From the NCBI GenBank assembly GCA_963789885.1, contig CAWBNB010000048.1, positions 1 to 64,000 on the forward strand: a DNA stretch of 64,000 bases, read 5' to 3'. The translations under genes were made by a program, and so were the position numbers. The notes beneath the pieces were generated by a model. The model searched no databases and was not told the origin of the DNA. It worked only from the letters and a program-made list of their open reading frames with translations. Shown piece by piece: positions 44,200 through 52,289 of the stretch. This stretch comes from DATEDA01 sp963789885 (GTDB lineage Bacteria; Pseudomonadota; Gammaproteobacteria; Burkholderiales; SG8-39). Every line of letters begins with the position of its first letter. Positions within the stretch are counted from its first letter, which is position 1.

Positions 44200-45125
44200 C
44201 GGGAGCGTTCGTCCGGTGGGCCCTGTCGCGTCGTCAGCGACCAGCGCGCCGGCTGCGACGGCCAGCTCACGGGGTCGGCAGCCGGAGTCACGGGGCTCGC
44301 GCTCGCCCGGCTGCGGCATTCGCTCAAGCAGTCCACGCCGTACGTCGGACTCGCCGGGCATCGTCGCGTTCGTCGCGCTCTGGTATCTGCTGACCGAGTT
44401 CTTCGCCATCCCGCGGTTCAACAAGCTGCCCGGTCCGGTCGAGGTCTGGCGCGAGTTCACCTCGCGCACGCCGACCTATCGGCACCTCGCTGTTCACGCC
44501 CGACTACTACAAGCACATCCTGTGGAGCGTCTGGCGGGTTACCCAGGCGTTCTTCTGGGCGACGGTGCTCGGCGTGCCGCTCGGCCTCTTCATGGGCTGG
44601 AAGAAGGCATTCCGGGACTACACGTTCCCGATCGTCGAGCTCGCTGCGACCGATCCCGGTGCTCGCCTGGGTGCCGGTTGCGATCCTGATCTTCTGCGGG
44701 TTCACCAGTCGCGAGGCGCCGATCATCTTCCTCGCGTTCCTCGCGGCGTTCTTCGCGACCACGCTCGAACGCGCTGCTTGGCGTCGAATCGATCGATGAA
44801 AGTGTACTTCCGCGCCGCGCGCTGCCTGGGCTCGAAGCCGCGCCATATCTTTCTGCCGGATCGTGCTGCCCGGGTGCGCTGCCCGTTCATCTTCACCGGG
44901 CTGCAGATCGGCGTAGGGGTCGCTTGGTTCTCGCTGGTCGCGGCGGAGATGGTGTCGGGCGAATACGGGCTCGGGTTCCTGATCTGGGATTCGTACGTGC
45001 TCAGCCAGTTCCCGGTGATTGTCATCGCCATGGTGACGCTCGGGGTCATCGGGTACCTGTTCAGCGCCCTGATCAGGGCGTTGGGCAGCCAGCTGATGCG
45101 CTGGACCGTCCAGGACGGTGCCTGA
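44200..45125 (+). pseudogene. ABC permease paralogue, frameshifted, lacking the sensor domain
   Basis: Read across frames: LALARLRHSLKQSTPYVG, IVAFVALWYLLTEFFAIPRF, VTQAFFWATVLGVPLGLFMG-like, then a clean end GLQIGVGVAWFSLVAAEMVS to the stop at 45125. It matches the membrane half and linker of the permease at 34015-35358, but only about 100 bases separate it from the preceding gene, so the cyclic-nucleotide-binding-like domain is absent. Frame changes occur near 44,350, 44,490, 44,650, 44,765 and 44,865. The exact start is unclear. Confidence 0.75.
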
Positions 45126-45127
45126 CG

Positions 45128-45960
45128 ATGGCCGCTGCCACGTCCGGCGCGATCGCGATCCGCGAGGTGTCGAAGGTGTACGACCCCGACGGCGTGAACG
45201 TGCTGGCGGTGGACAACTGTTCGCTCGACATCGCCGCCGGCGAGTTCTGCGTCGTGGTCGGGCCGTCGGTTGCGGCAAGACGACGCTGCTCACGGCGATC
45301 GCCGGGTTCCACGGCATCTCGCGCGGCGAGATCGCGCTCGACGGGCGGACGATCTGCTCGCCGACGCTATACCGCCGAACCCGGCGCCGACCGGATGGTG
45401 GTGTTCCAGAACGGCGCGCTCTTCCCCTGGATGCACGATCCACGAACAACGTCGCCTACGGACCGGTCGTGCAGGGGCGCCTGTCGAGCCGGGAGGCAAA
45501 GCGCGAGGCCCTCGCCCAGCTCGGCGAGCTCGGGCTCGCCGACATCGGCGATCGCTATCCGAACGAGCTCTCGTCGGGATGCGCCGGCGCGCGGAGATCG
45601 CGCGCGCGCTCATCAACGATCCCGACGTCCTGCTTCTGGACGAGCCGTTCCGGGCCATGGACGCGCTCACCAAAGGCGTCGCGCAGGAGTTCCTGCTCCA
45701 GGCGTGCGATCGGGTCCGCAAGACCGTGTTCTTCATCACGCACGACCTCGAGGAGGCGCTCTTTCTCGCCGACCGCGTGCGTGATCATGACGACGCGCCC
45801 GTGCCGCGTGAAGCAGATCCTCGCCGTCGATTTCGAGCGCCCGCGGAGCTTCCGGGTGCGCTCGTCGAAGCGCTATCTCGAGCTCAAGTCGCGGGTCTTC
45901 GATGCGGTCCACGAGGAAGCGACGAAGGCGTTCGAGGCCGGCGAGCGGGAGCTGGCGTGA
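45128..45960 (+). pseudogene. ABC ATPase paralogue, frameshifted
   Basis: ATG 45128 begins MAAATSGAIAIREVSKVYDP. At Walker A the sequence reads GGGCCGTCGGTTGCGGC; one G is missing for GPSGCGKTT. Further shifts occur near 45,365, 45,440, 45,580 and 45,780. Walker B (VLLLDEPFRAMDALTKGVAQ) and the H-loop (FFITHDLEEALFLADRV) are readable, and the end is KAFEAGERELA. It parallels the ATPase at 33155-34015. Confidence 0.78.
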
Positions 45961-46742
45961 TCAATCCGACCAAGCTCCGCAAGGCGGTCTTCAGCGCGCG
46001 ACGGCGCGCGGCATCGCTCTCGATCGCGGCGGTCCTGGTGGTCTGGGAGCTTGGCCGCAGGTTCAGCCTTCCGTTCCTCGCCGCGGTGCCGGCGCCGACC
46101 GAGGTGCTCGGGAGCCTGGACAAGATCCTCGGCGACGGCAAGTTCTGGAACAACTGGCTGGCGAGCTTCTACCGCGGGTTCATCGGCTTCGTCGCAGCGC
46201 AGATCATCGGCATCCCGCTCGGGCTGGCGATGGCGACCAATCGGCTGACGCACGATCTGACCTTCCCGATCCTCGAGATCCTGCGTCCGATCCCGCCGCT
46301 CGCCTGGGTGCCGGCCGCGATCATCTTCTGGCCGACGACCGAGTCGAGCATCGCGTTCGTCATCTTCCTCGGCGCGTTCTTCACGGTCGTGCTCAACGTG
46401 CTCGGCGGCGCGCAGAACATCGACGCGCGGTACGTGCGCGCGGCGCTCTCGCTCGGATCGCGGCGGAGCGACATCTTCTGGCGGATCGTCCTGCCGGCGA
46501 CGCTGCCGAGCATCTTCACCGGGATGACGATCGGCATGGGGATCACCTGGGAGGTCGTGGTCGCCGCGGAGATGATCGCCGGCAAGTCCGGACTCGGGTA
46601 CTTCACCTGGGCGTCCTACGTCGGCGGCAACTACCCGCAGATCATCATCGGGATGATCAGCATCGGCATCGCCGGGTACCTCTGGAGCGGGCTGATCCGC
46701 GTCGTGGGCAAGCTGTTCGCGCCCTGGCAGCGGCTCTTCTGA
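45957..46742 (+). CDS. ABC permease, NitT/TauT-type (intact member of second operon)
   Basis: 261 residues, GTG start overlapping the preceding stop (GTGA at 45957-45960). Six membrane segments; permease loop GGAQNIDARYVRAALSLGSR then RSDIFWRIVLPATLPSIFTG. Clearly paralogous to the permease at 32276-33151 (shared LRPIPPLAWVPAAIIFWPT). It is the only undamaged gene of this operon, which is notable against its broken neighbours. Confidence 0.9.
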   Translation: MINPTKLRKAVFSARRRAASLSIAAVLVVWELGRRFSLPFLAAVPAPTEVLGSLDKILGDGKFWNNWLASFYRGFIGFVAAQIIGIPLGLAMATNRLTHDLTFPILEILRPIPPLAWVPAAIIFWPTTESSIAFVIFLGAFFTVVLNVLGGAQNIDARYVRAALSLGSRRSDIFWRIVLPATLPSIFTGMTIGMGITWEVVVAAEMIAGKSGLGYFTWASYVGGNYPQIIIGMISIGIAGYLWSGLIRVVGKLFAPWQRLF

Positions 46743-46748
46743 CAGCCG

Positions 46749-47642
46749 ATGTCCGCCGCCACCGTCCGCTACGGTAACCGCGCTCCGGGTCGGGTCGCGC
46801 TCGAGGTCCGGATCCGTCTCCAAGTCGTTCGGGATCGGGGCGGCGCGGAAGAGCGTCGTCGAGGACTGCTCCTTCCAGCTCGAGACCGGGAAGCTGACCG
46901 TGCTGATCGGGCCGTCCGGCTGCGGGAAGAGCACGCTCGTCAACGTCCTCGCCGGCTACGAGAGCGCCCGATGTCCGGAGACGGTGACCCTGCTGGGCGG
47001 CGCCGGTGCACCGGCCCCGGGGTCGACCGCTGGTCGTGTTCCAGGAGACGGCGCTGTTCCCGTGGATGACGACGTTCGCCAACGTCGCCTACGGCCCGAT
47101 CGTGCAGCGCCAGCGCCCGCGCGCGGAGATCCAGACGGATGCGATGGCGCTGCTCGAGACGGTGGGCTTGCGCGACTTCCGGGACAAGTACCCGATCCAG
47201 CTCTCCGGCGGCATGCAGCGGCGCGCCGAGCTCGCGCGCGCGATGATCAACAACCCCAGCGGTCATGATGCTGGACGAGCCGTTCCGCGGCCTGGACGCG
47301 ATGACGCGGGAGCTGATGCAGGAGTACTTCCTGCGGCTCTACGAGGACCGGCGCCAGACGGTGCTGTTCGTGACCTCGGAGATCGACGAGGCGATCTTCC
47401 TGGCCGACACGCTCCTGATCATGAGCAACAGTCCCGGCCGCATCACCAAGACGATGCCGATCGCGCTGCCCCGCCCGCGCAAGCCCGAGGTTCTGACCTC
47501 GACGCTCTACCTGCAGTACAAGGAAGAGGCGATGGAAGTGCTGCACGCCGAGGCGATGAAGGCGTTCGCCGGCGGCAGCAAGGCCGCAGTGGACTTCGTG
47601 GAAGCCTACGCGGCGCGCGGCCGGGACGCCGGCACCTCCTAG
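46749..47642 (+). pseudogene. ABC ATPase paralogue, frameshifted in its 5' third
   Basis: ATG 46749 is followed by frame changes near 46,810, 46,965, 47,025 and 47,262. Pieces read SVVEDCSFQLETGKLTVL-like, GPSGCGKSTLVNVLAGYES, VVFQETALFPWMTTFANVAY, LSGGMQRRAELARAMINN and then, cleanly to the end, MMLDEPFRGLDAMTRELMQE through GGSKAAVDFVEAYAARG. It matches the ATPase at 31380-32279 including the C-terminal helical extension. It is last gene of the second operon. Confidence 0.78.
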
Positions 47643-47748
47643 AACGTCACGCAGGCCGCGCCGCGTGCCTTGATCGGCGCAGCGCCACCCCGGAGAATAC
47701 GGCCCTTTGGCCCAGCGCCCCGGTCGGGGCCACCGGGGGAGGCCGCGA

Positions 47749-48360
47749 GTGCAGATCGCCTGCCTGGATCTCGAAGGGGTGCTCGTGCCCGAGATCTGGA
47801 TCGAATTCTCGAAGCGCACCGGGATTCCGGAGCTCTCTCGCACCACGCGCGACGAGCCCGACTACGACAAGTTGATGCGCGGGCGGCTCGGGATCCTCGC
47901 CGCGCATCGACTCGGGTTGCGGGACATCCAGGACGTGATTGCCGGCATGGGCCCGCTCGCCGGGGCGCGGGAGTTCCTCGACTGGCTGCGCGACCGGCAC
48001 CAGGTGGTGATCCTGTCGGATACTTTCTACGAGTTCGCCGCGCCGCTGATGCGCCAGCTCGGCTATCCGACGCTGCTTTGCCACCGGCTGGAGACCGCGC
48101 CGGACGGGCGGGTCAGCGGGTACCGCATCCGCCTTGCGGATCACAAGCGCAGGACCGTCGCGGCGCTCCGCGAGCTCAACTTCCGCACGATCGCGGCGGG
48201 CGATTCCTACAACGACACGGCGATGCTCGGGGAGGCGGACGCGGGCATCCTGTTCCATCCGCCGGAAAACGTCATCCGCGAGTTCCCCCAGTTCCCCGTC
48301 GCGCTCACCTACGACGAGCTGAAGGCCGCGTTCCTGGAGGCGGGCAGGCGGCTGGGCTAG
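47749..48360 (+). CDS. thrH: ThrH-type HAD phosphatase (phosphoserine phosphatase/homoserine kinase)
   Basis: 203 residues, the usual length of ThrH. HAD motif I IACLDLEGVLVPEIWIEF, motif II VVILSDTFYEF, a lysine in LADHKRRTV and motif IV TIAAGDSYNDTAMLGEADAG. In Pseudomonas ThrH dephosphorylates phosphoserine and can pass phosphate to homoserine. GTG start with GGGGGAGG upstream. It is convergent with aprA 19 bases away; no functional link is evident. Confidence 0.9.
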   Translation: MQIACLDLEGVLVPEIWIEFSKRTGIPELSRTTRDEPDYDKLMRGRLGILAAHRLGLRDIQDVIAGMGPLAGAREFLDWLRDRHQVVILSDTFYEFAAPLMRQLGYPTLLCHRLETAPDGRVSGYRIRLADHKRRTVAALRELNFRTIAAGDSYNDTAMLGEADAGILFHPPENVIREFPQFPVALTYDELKAAFLEAGRRLG

Positions 48361-48379
48361 AGGGGGGGCGCGGGCCCCG

Positions 48380-50224
48380 TCAGTCGATGATGTGGTAGAC
48401 CGGCGCCTTCTCCATGTCCCACTTGCCGGTATTGCGGTCGTAGCGGGACAGGGTGAAGCAGTGCCAGTTCTCGTCATCGAGCTTCATGTGATCGCCCCGG
48501 TAGTAATACCCCGGCCAGCGCGTCTCCGTCCGGAACAGCGTGTGCCGGGTCACGGACTCCGAGGCGAGAAGCCGGTGGTGCAGTTCCCAGGCGCGCTGAA
48601 GCTGGTGCAGGTCCTCCGCGCCCATGCAGCTCATGTCCTCCTTCAGCATGGTCAGCAACTCGAGGCCGCGGTTGAGCAGCACGCCGTTCGTCATGTAGTT
48701 GGTGCTGATGCCGCCGACGTACTCGTCCATGATCTTCTCGAGGCGCTGCAGACCGTGGATCGGGAGAAGGTAGCTCGGCGATACGGTCCCGGCGACGATC
48801 TCGTTGCGGCCGACCCGGTAGTTCTCCAGCGGCTGGTAGATCACCTTCTCGAGGTCGCGGTATTCCTTCTCGCTTACCTGAGGCTGGTCCTTCCCCTTTT
48901 CCATCACGTACTTGACCGCCGCCTTGGCGGCGATCCGGCCTTCCGTGAACGACCCTGACGAGAACTTGTGGGCGGTGCCGCCGATGGTGTCGCCGGCGCC
49001 GAACAGGCCGTCGACCGTCATCATGCGGTTGTACCCCCACTGGTATTCCGGCGGGGCATAGTCTTCCGGCCCGCTCGCCCACGCGCCAGAGCAGGTGGCG
49101 TGAGAGCCCATGACGTAGGGTTCGGACGTGGTCAGCTCGGGGTTGACGTGCTTGGGGTCGATGTTCTGCGACGCCCAAACCACCGCCTGCCCGATCGTCA
49201 TGCCGAGGAAGTTCTCCCAGCCGACGGTCTCCTTGTGGGGGTCCTGGAAGGCCTCCTTGGTCACCATGCGGATGGGACCGCGGCCGGCGGCGAGCTCCTT
49301 CAGGAGGGCGTGGTTGCGCAGGCAGGTCGGCACCGGGTGATGGTCGACGTAGTCACCCACCAAAGCCTTGGTGTCCTCGTACCACCTCTTCTCGTACTCC
49401 TCGCCCAAGCCGTTCTGCGTGTACGTCTTCAGATGGAGGAAGTAGGCGCCCACGGGTCCGTAGCCGTCCTTGAAGCGGGTGAGGACGATGCGGTTCTCCA
49501 TCTGCGTCATCTTGGCGCCGACCTGGATCGGAAGCGCGTAGCACGACCCGCTGCTCCAGGGCGCATACCAGGTCCGCCCCATGCCCTCGCCCACGGCGCG
49601 CGGCTTGAAGATGTGCGACGCACCGCCGGCGGCGACGATGACGGCCTTCGCGCGGAACACGTGGAAGTCGCCCGTCCGGACGTTGAAGCCGACGGCGCCG
49701 GCGACCCGGTTGGGCTTGGTCTGGTCCATCAGCAGATGGGTGACCATGATCCGGTTGTAGACCTCGGTCGCGGCCTTGCGGGCCGCCTCGGCGACGATCG
49801 GCTTGTAGCTTTCGCCGTGGATCATGATCTGCCACTTGCCTTCGCGCTGGTACCGTCCGGTCTTGGGGTCTTTCATCATCGGCAGGCCCCATTCCTCGAA
49901 CTTGTGCACCGTGCCGTCCACATGCCGGGCGATGTCGTAGCCCAGGTCCTCGCGCACCAGGCCCATGAGGTCGTTGCGCGCGTAGCGCACATGGTCCTCG
50001 GGCTGGTTCTCGCCCCACTGCATGCCCATGTAGCAGTTGATGGCGTAGAGGCCCTGGGCGACCGCGCCGCTGCGCTCGATGTTCGCTTTCTCGACGCAGA
50101 CGATCTTCAGGTCGCGCCCCCAGTAGCGGGACTCGTAGGTCGCCCCGCAGCCGGCCATGCCGCCGCCGATGACGAGGATGTCCGCGTCGACGAATACCGT
50201 CTTCCTGCCGCCGAACAGTCCCAT
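48380..50224 (-). CDS. aprA: Adenylylsulfate reductase alpha subunit
   Basis: 614 residues. FAD-containing catalytic subunit: ADILVIGGGMAGCGATYESR at the N terminus, NIERSGAVAQGLYAINCYMG, HGESYKPIVAEAARK and late GSHATCSGAWASGPEDYAPP. The complex interconverts sulfite plus AMP and APS; with AprM present it runs oxidatively, joining sulfite and AMP. It acts in the cytoplasm at the membrane. The ATG overlaps the aprB stop (TGATG at 50222-50226), so translation is coupled. Confidence 0.97.
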   Translation of the reverse strand: MGLFGGRKTVFVDADILVIGGGMAGCGATYESRYWGRDLKIVCVEKANIERSGAVAQGLYAINCYMGMQWGENQPEDHVRYARNDLMGLVREDLGYDIARHVDGTVHKFEEWGLPMMKDPKTGRYQREGKWQIMIHGESYKPIVAEAARKAATEVYNRIMVTHLLMDQTKPNRVAGAVGFNVRTGDFHVFRAKAVIVAAGGASHIFKPRAVGEGMGRTWYAPWSSGSCYALPIQVGAKMTQMENRIVLTRFKDGYGPVGAYFLHLKTYTQNGLGEEYEKRWYEDTKALVGDYVDHHPVPTCLRNHALLKELAAGRGPIRMVTKEAFQDPHKETVGWENFLGMTIGQAVVWASQNIDPKHVNPELTTSEPYVMGSHATCSGAWASGPEDYAPPEYQWGYNRMMTVDGLFGAGDTIGGTAHKFSSGSFTEGRIAAKAAVKYVMEKGKDQPQVSEKEYRDLEKVIYQPLENYRVGRNEIVAGTVSPSYLLPIHGLQRLEKIMDEYVGGISTNYMTNGVLLNRGLELLTMLKEDMSCMGAEDLHQLQRAWELHHRLLASESVTRHTLFRTETRWPGYYYRGDHMKLDDENWHCFTLSRYDRNTGKWDMEKAPVYHIID

Positions 50225-50688
50225 CAGACGACTCCCTGCTTCAGTTGATCCGGACGCAGCGCCGGCAAGCCGCCCTTGATGTTGAGCGCATCCGGTTCGT
50301 GCGCGAGTTCCTGCCGGGCGAAATCCTCGGGGCGAGGCGCAGCGTACTCGGCCGGCCCCTTGATCGATCCCCAGGGCGTCGTGCGGATCGGCGACACGAA
50401 GTTCTTCTCGCGGCCGTCCCGGAATTTGAGCCGCCACGAAATGGTCGCCTTGGCCTCTTCCCGAAGCACCCGGACGCTGTGGCCCAGAGGGGCGAAGTCG
50501 GCGTAACCGCGGCAGTCGATGGCGTTTTGCGGACAGGCCTTCACGCAGGAGTAGCACTCCCAGCACATGTTCGGCTCGATGTTGTAGGCGCGCCGATAGG
50601 TCTTGTCGATGTGCATGATGTCGGACGGGCAGATGTCGACGCAGTGCCCGCAGCCGTCGCACCGGGTCATGTAGACGAAGGTTGGCAT
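50224..50688 (-). CDS. aprB: Adenylylsulfate reductase beta subunit
   Basis: 154 residues. Two [4Fe-4S] motifs: CDGCGHCVDICPSDIMHID near the start and MCWECYSCVKACPQNAIDC at about residues 41-59, then a C-terminal tail that wraps AprA (LKFRDGREKNFVSPIRTTPW). It carries electrons between the AprA flavin and the membrane. It is second gene of aprM-aprB-aprA. Confidence 0.97.
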   Translation of the reverse strand: MPTFVYMTRCDGCGHCVDICPSDIMHIDKTYRRAYNIEPNMCWECYSCVKACPQNAIDCRGYADFAPLGHSVRVLREEAKATISWRLKFRDGREKNFVSPIRTTPWGSIKGPAEYAAPRPEDFARQELAHEPDALNIKGGLPALRPDQLKQGVV

Positions 50689-50744
50689 GGCGGTCGCGTG
50701 GTCTCCCTAGATATTCCCGAAATGAGGTCCCGAGGGCGGGCCGG

Positions 50745-51525
50745 TCAGTAGTGCTGGGGTCGTTCGCGCGCGCTGCCGAACGTCGCGGGCTTGTCCGCGG
50801 GCGCGGGCAGGTTGCTCCGGGACTCGTTCGCGTAGGAAAGCCTTTTTTCGAAGGCTGCCGCAGGCTTGAAGAACATGTGGGCAAACTTGGACCACGGCAC
50901 CGATCCGAACAGCACCGTCGTGGCGATAACGTACAAACCGAAGAGCACGTTGGCCCCGGAACTGCCCCTGGTTTGCAGGAACGCCCAGATCAAGCCCAGT
51001 GTTACGCTGCCCAGAAGCGAGAGAATGAACAGATCCGCGCGCATGATGCGGAGCGGCGAATTGCCCTCGGCGGCCACATCGGCCCGAATGAAGAACCAGA
51101 ACCAGTATCCGCCGAGGCAGACCATCAGGCCGCCGAGCCACCAGAGCTGCGGCAGGATGGCGGGCGTCGGCGTCGCGGGCGTCGGATAGACGAACACCAT
51201 CACGGCGGTGGTGACGACGTAGATCACGAACCCGTACATGGTCAGCAGGTGCGCGAGCCGGCGACGCGCGTTGCAGAATTCCCCGGAGGTGAGGACGTCG
51301 ACGAGGCCGGTCTTGATGGCGATCGACATCAATTCGCCGCCACCGACTTGCTTCGACCCTTTGCTTTTCGACTTGCGCCAGTTATCGAAAAAATACTCTG
51401 GCGCTCCCCTTGTGCACGATGTCGAACAGCGTCCCGGCCGCAACCAGGGCGATCATGATGACGACATAGGCCTGCATGAGGGCAGGCGCTATGGAAAGTC
51501 CGGCAAACGGATTGCTGGTGAACAT
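50745..51525 (-). CDS. aprM: AprM membrane anchor of APS reductase (one-base frameshift)
   Basis: About 259 residues after one correction. N-terminal part from ATG 51525: MFTSNPFAGLSIAPALMQAY, then VVIMIALVAAGTLFDIVHKG; after the frame break, YFFDNWRKSKSKGSKQVGGG and four further hydrophobic segments (YGFVIYVVTTAVMVFVYPTP, LWWLGGLMVCLGGYWFWFFI and others). Removing one G near 51398 gives HKGSAKYFFDNW, a smooth join. AprM marks the sulfur-oxidising type of apr operon and passes electrons to the quinone pool. A hairpin overlapping the ribosome binding site lies just upstream. Confidence 0.85.
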
Positions 51526-51534
51526 TTCTTGTCT

Positions 51535-51553
51535 CCTCGCCGTTTCGGCGAGG
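51535..51553 (-). promoter_or_regulatory. Hairpin overlapping the aprM ribosome binding site
   Basis: On the minus strand CCTCGCC-GAAAC-GGCGAGG is a perfect 7-bp GC-rich stem with a 5-nt loop. Its 3' arm contains the first part of GAGGAG, the aprM Shine-Dalgarno sequence, eight bases before the ATG. In mRNA the stem could hide the ribosome binding site. A regulatory role is inferred. Confidence 0.45.
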
Positions 51554-51646
51554 ATTCTAAGTGTCGCGGGACAAGCCCTGGCCTTGATCTTCGCTATGCG
51601 CTCATAGAGGCGATCAATGCTCGCGGGGGGGCGTGCCCGACGCGGG

Positions 51647-52159
51647 CTAGCGGCCGAGCTCCCGCAGCTCGAAGCGCATCGCCGCGAGATCGCCCAGCGC
51701 CCAGGTCGGAGGCGCGGCGAGACCCGCCACCGTCCCCGGATTGACGAGCCAGGTCGCGCCGCCCTTGACGTTCGCAACCTTCCGCGTCTCGGCCTCGTGC
51801 GAGTGTCCGCAGCACACCAGCTCCCAGTCGCCGGTGCACGCCACTGCGTAGCCGTAGTCGTGATAGTGCACGACGAAGACCCGCCGGCCGGCGAGCTCGA
51901 TGCGCGCGTCGGGGCCGTGGTATTGGAGCAGCCCGCCGCTCGCGCGCGCCAGGTTGTGCAGCGCCGCCGGGTCGCCGACGTTGTTGCCGTGGATGAGGTG
52001 CAGCGGCAATCCCAGCGCGATAGCGGGCTTCAGCGTCTGGGCGCCGATGAGGTCGCCGCAATGGATCACCGCCTCGGCGCCCTCCGCTTTTGCCTCCTGC
52101 ACTGCCTGCGCGAGTGCGTCGGCGCGGTCGTGGCTGTCCGAGACGATGCAGATTTTCAC
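51647..52159 (-). CDS. YfcE/MJ0936-like metallophosphodiesterase
   Basis: 170 residues. Calcineurin-like fold with all metal motifs: CIVSDSHDRADAL, AVIHCGDLIGA, HLIHGNNVGD, FVVHYHDYGYA and CCGHSHEAETR. Cytoplasmic; small enzymes of this type hydrolyse phosphodiesters, including cyclic nucleotides in some cases. That is of interest here because two cyclic-nucleotide-binding-like fusions are encoded about 15 kb away, but no direct link is shown. It is divergent from soeA. Confidence 0.88.
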   Translation of the reverse strand: MKICIVSDSHDRADALAQAVQEAKAEGAEAVIHCGDLIGAQTLKPAIALGLPLHLIHGNNVGDPAALHNLARASGGLLQYHGPDARIELAGRRVFVVHYHDYGYAVACTGDWELVCCGHSHEAETRKVANVKGGATWLVNPGTVAGLAAPPTWALGDLAAMRFELRELGR

Positions 52160-52289
52160 GTGCGCATCTTAGCCGAGCGCCGACGAGGAAGCCGTCAGGG
52201 TGCCTTATGCTGGCATCAGTTCCACTGGTTGCTGCGCCGCAGAAGGAGCCGCAGAATGCGTCTTCACACTTCCACGCCGGGAACTCGAG

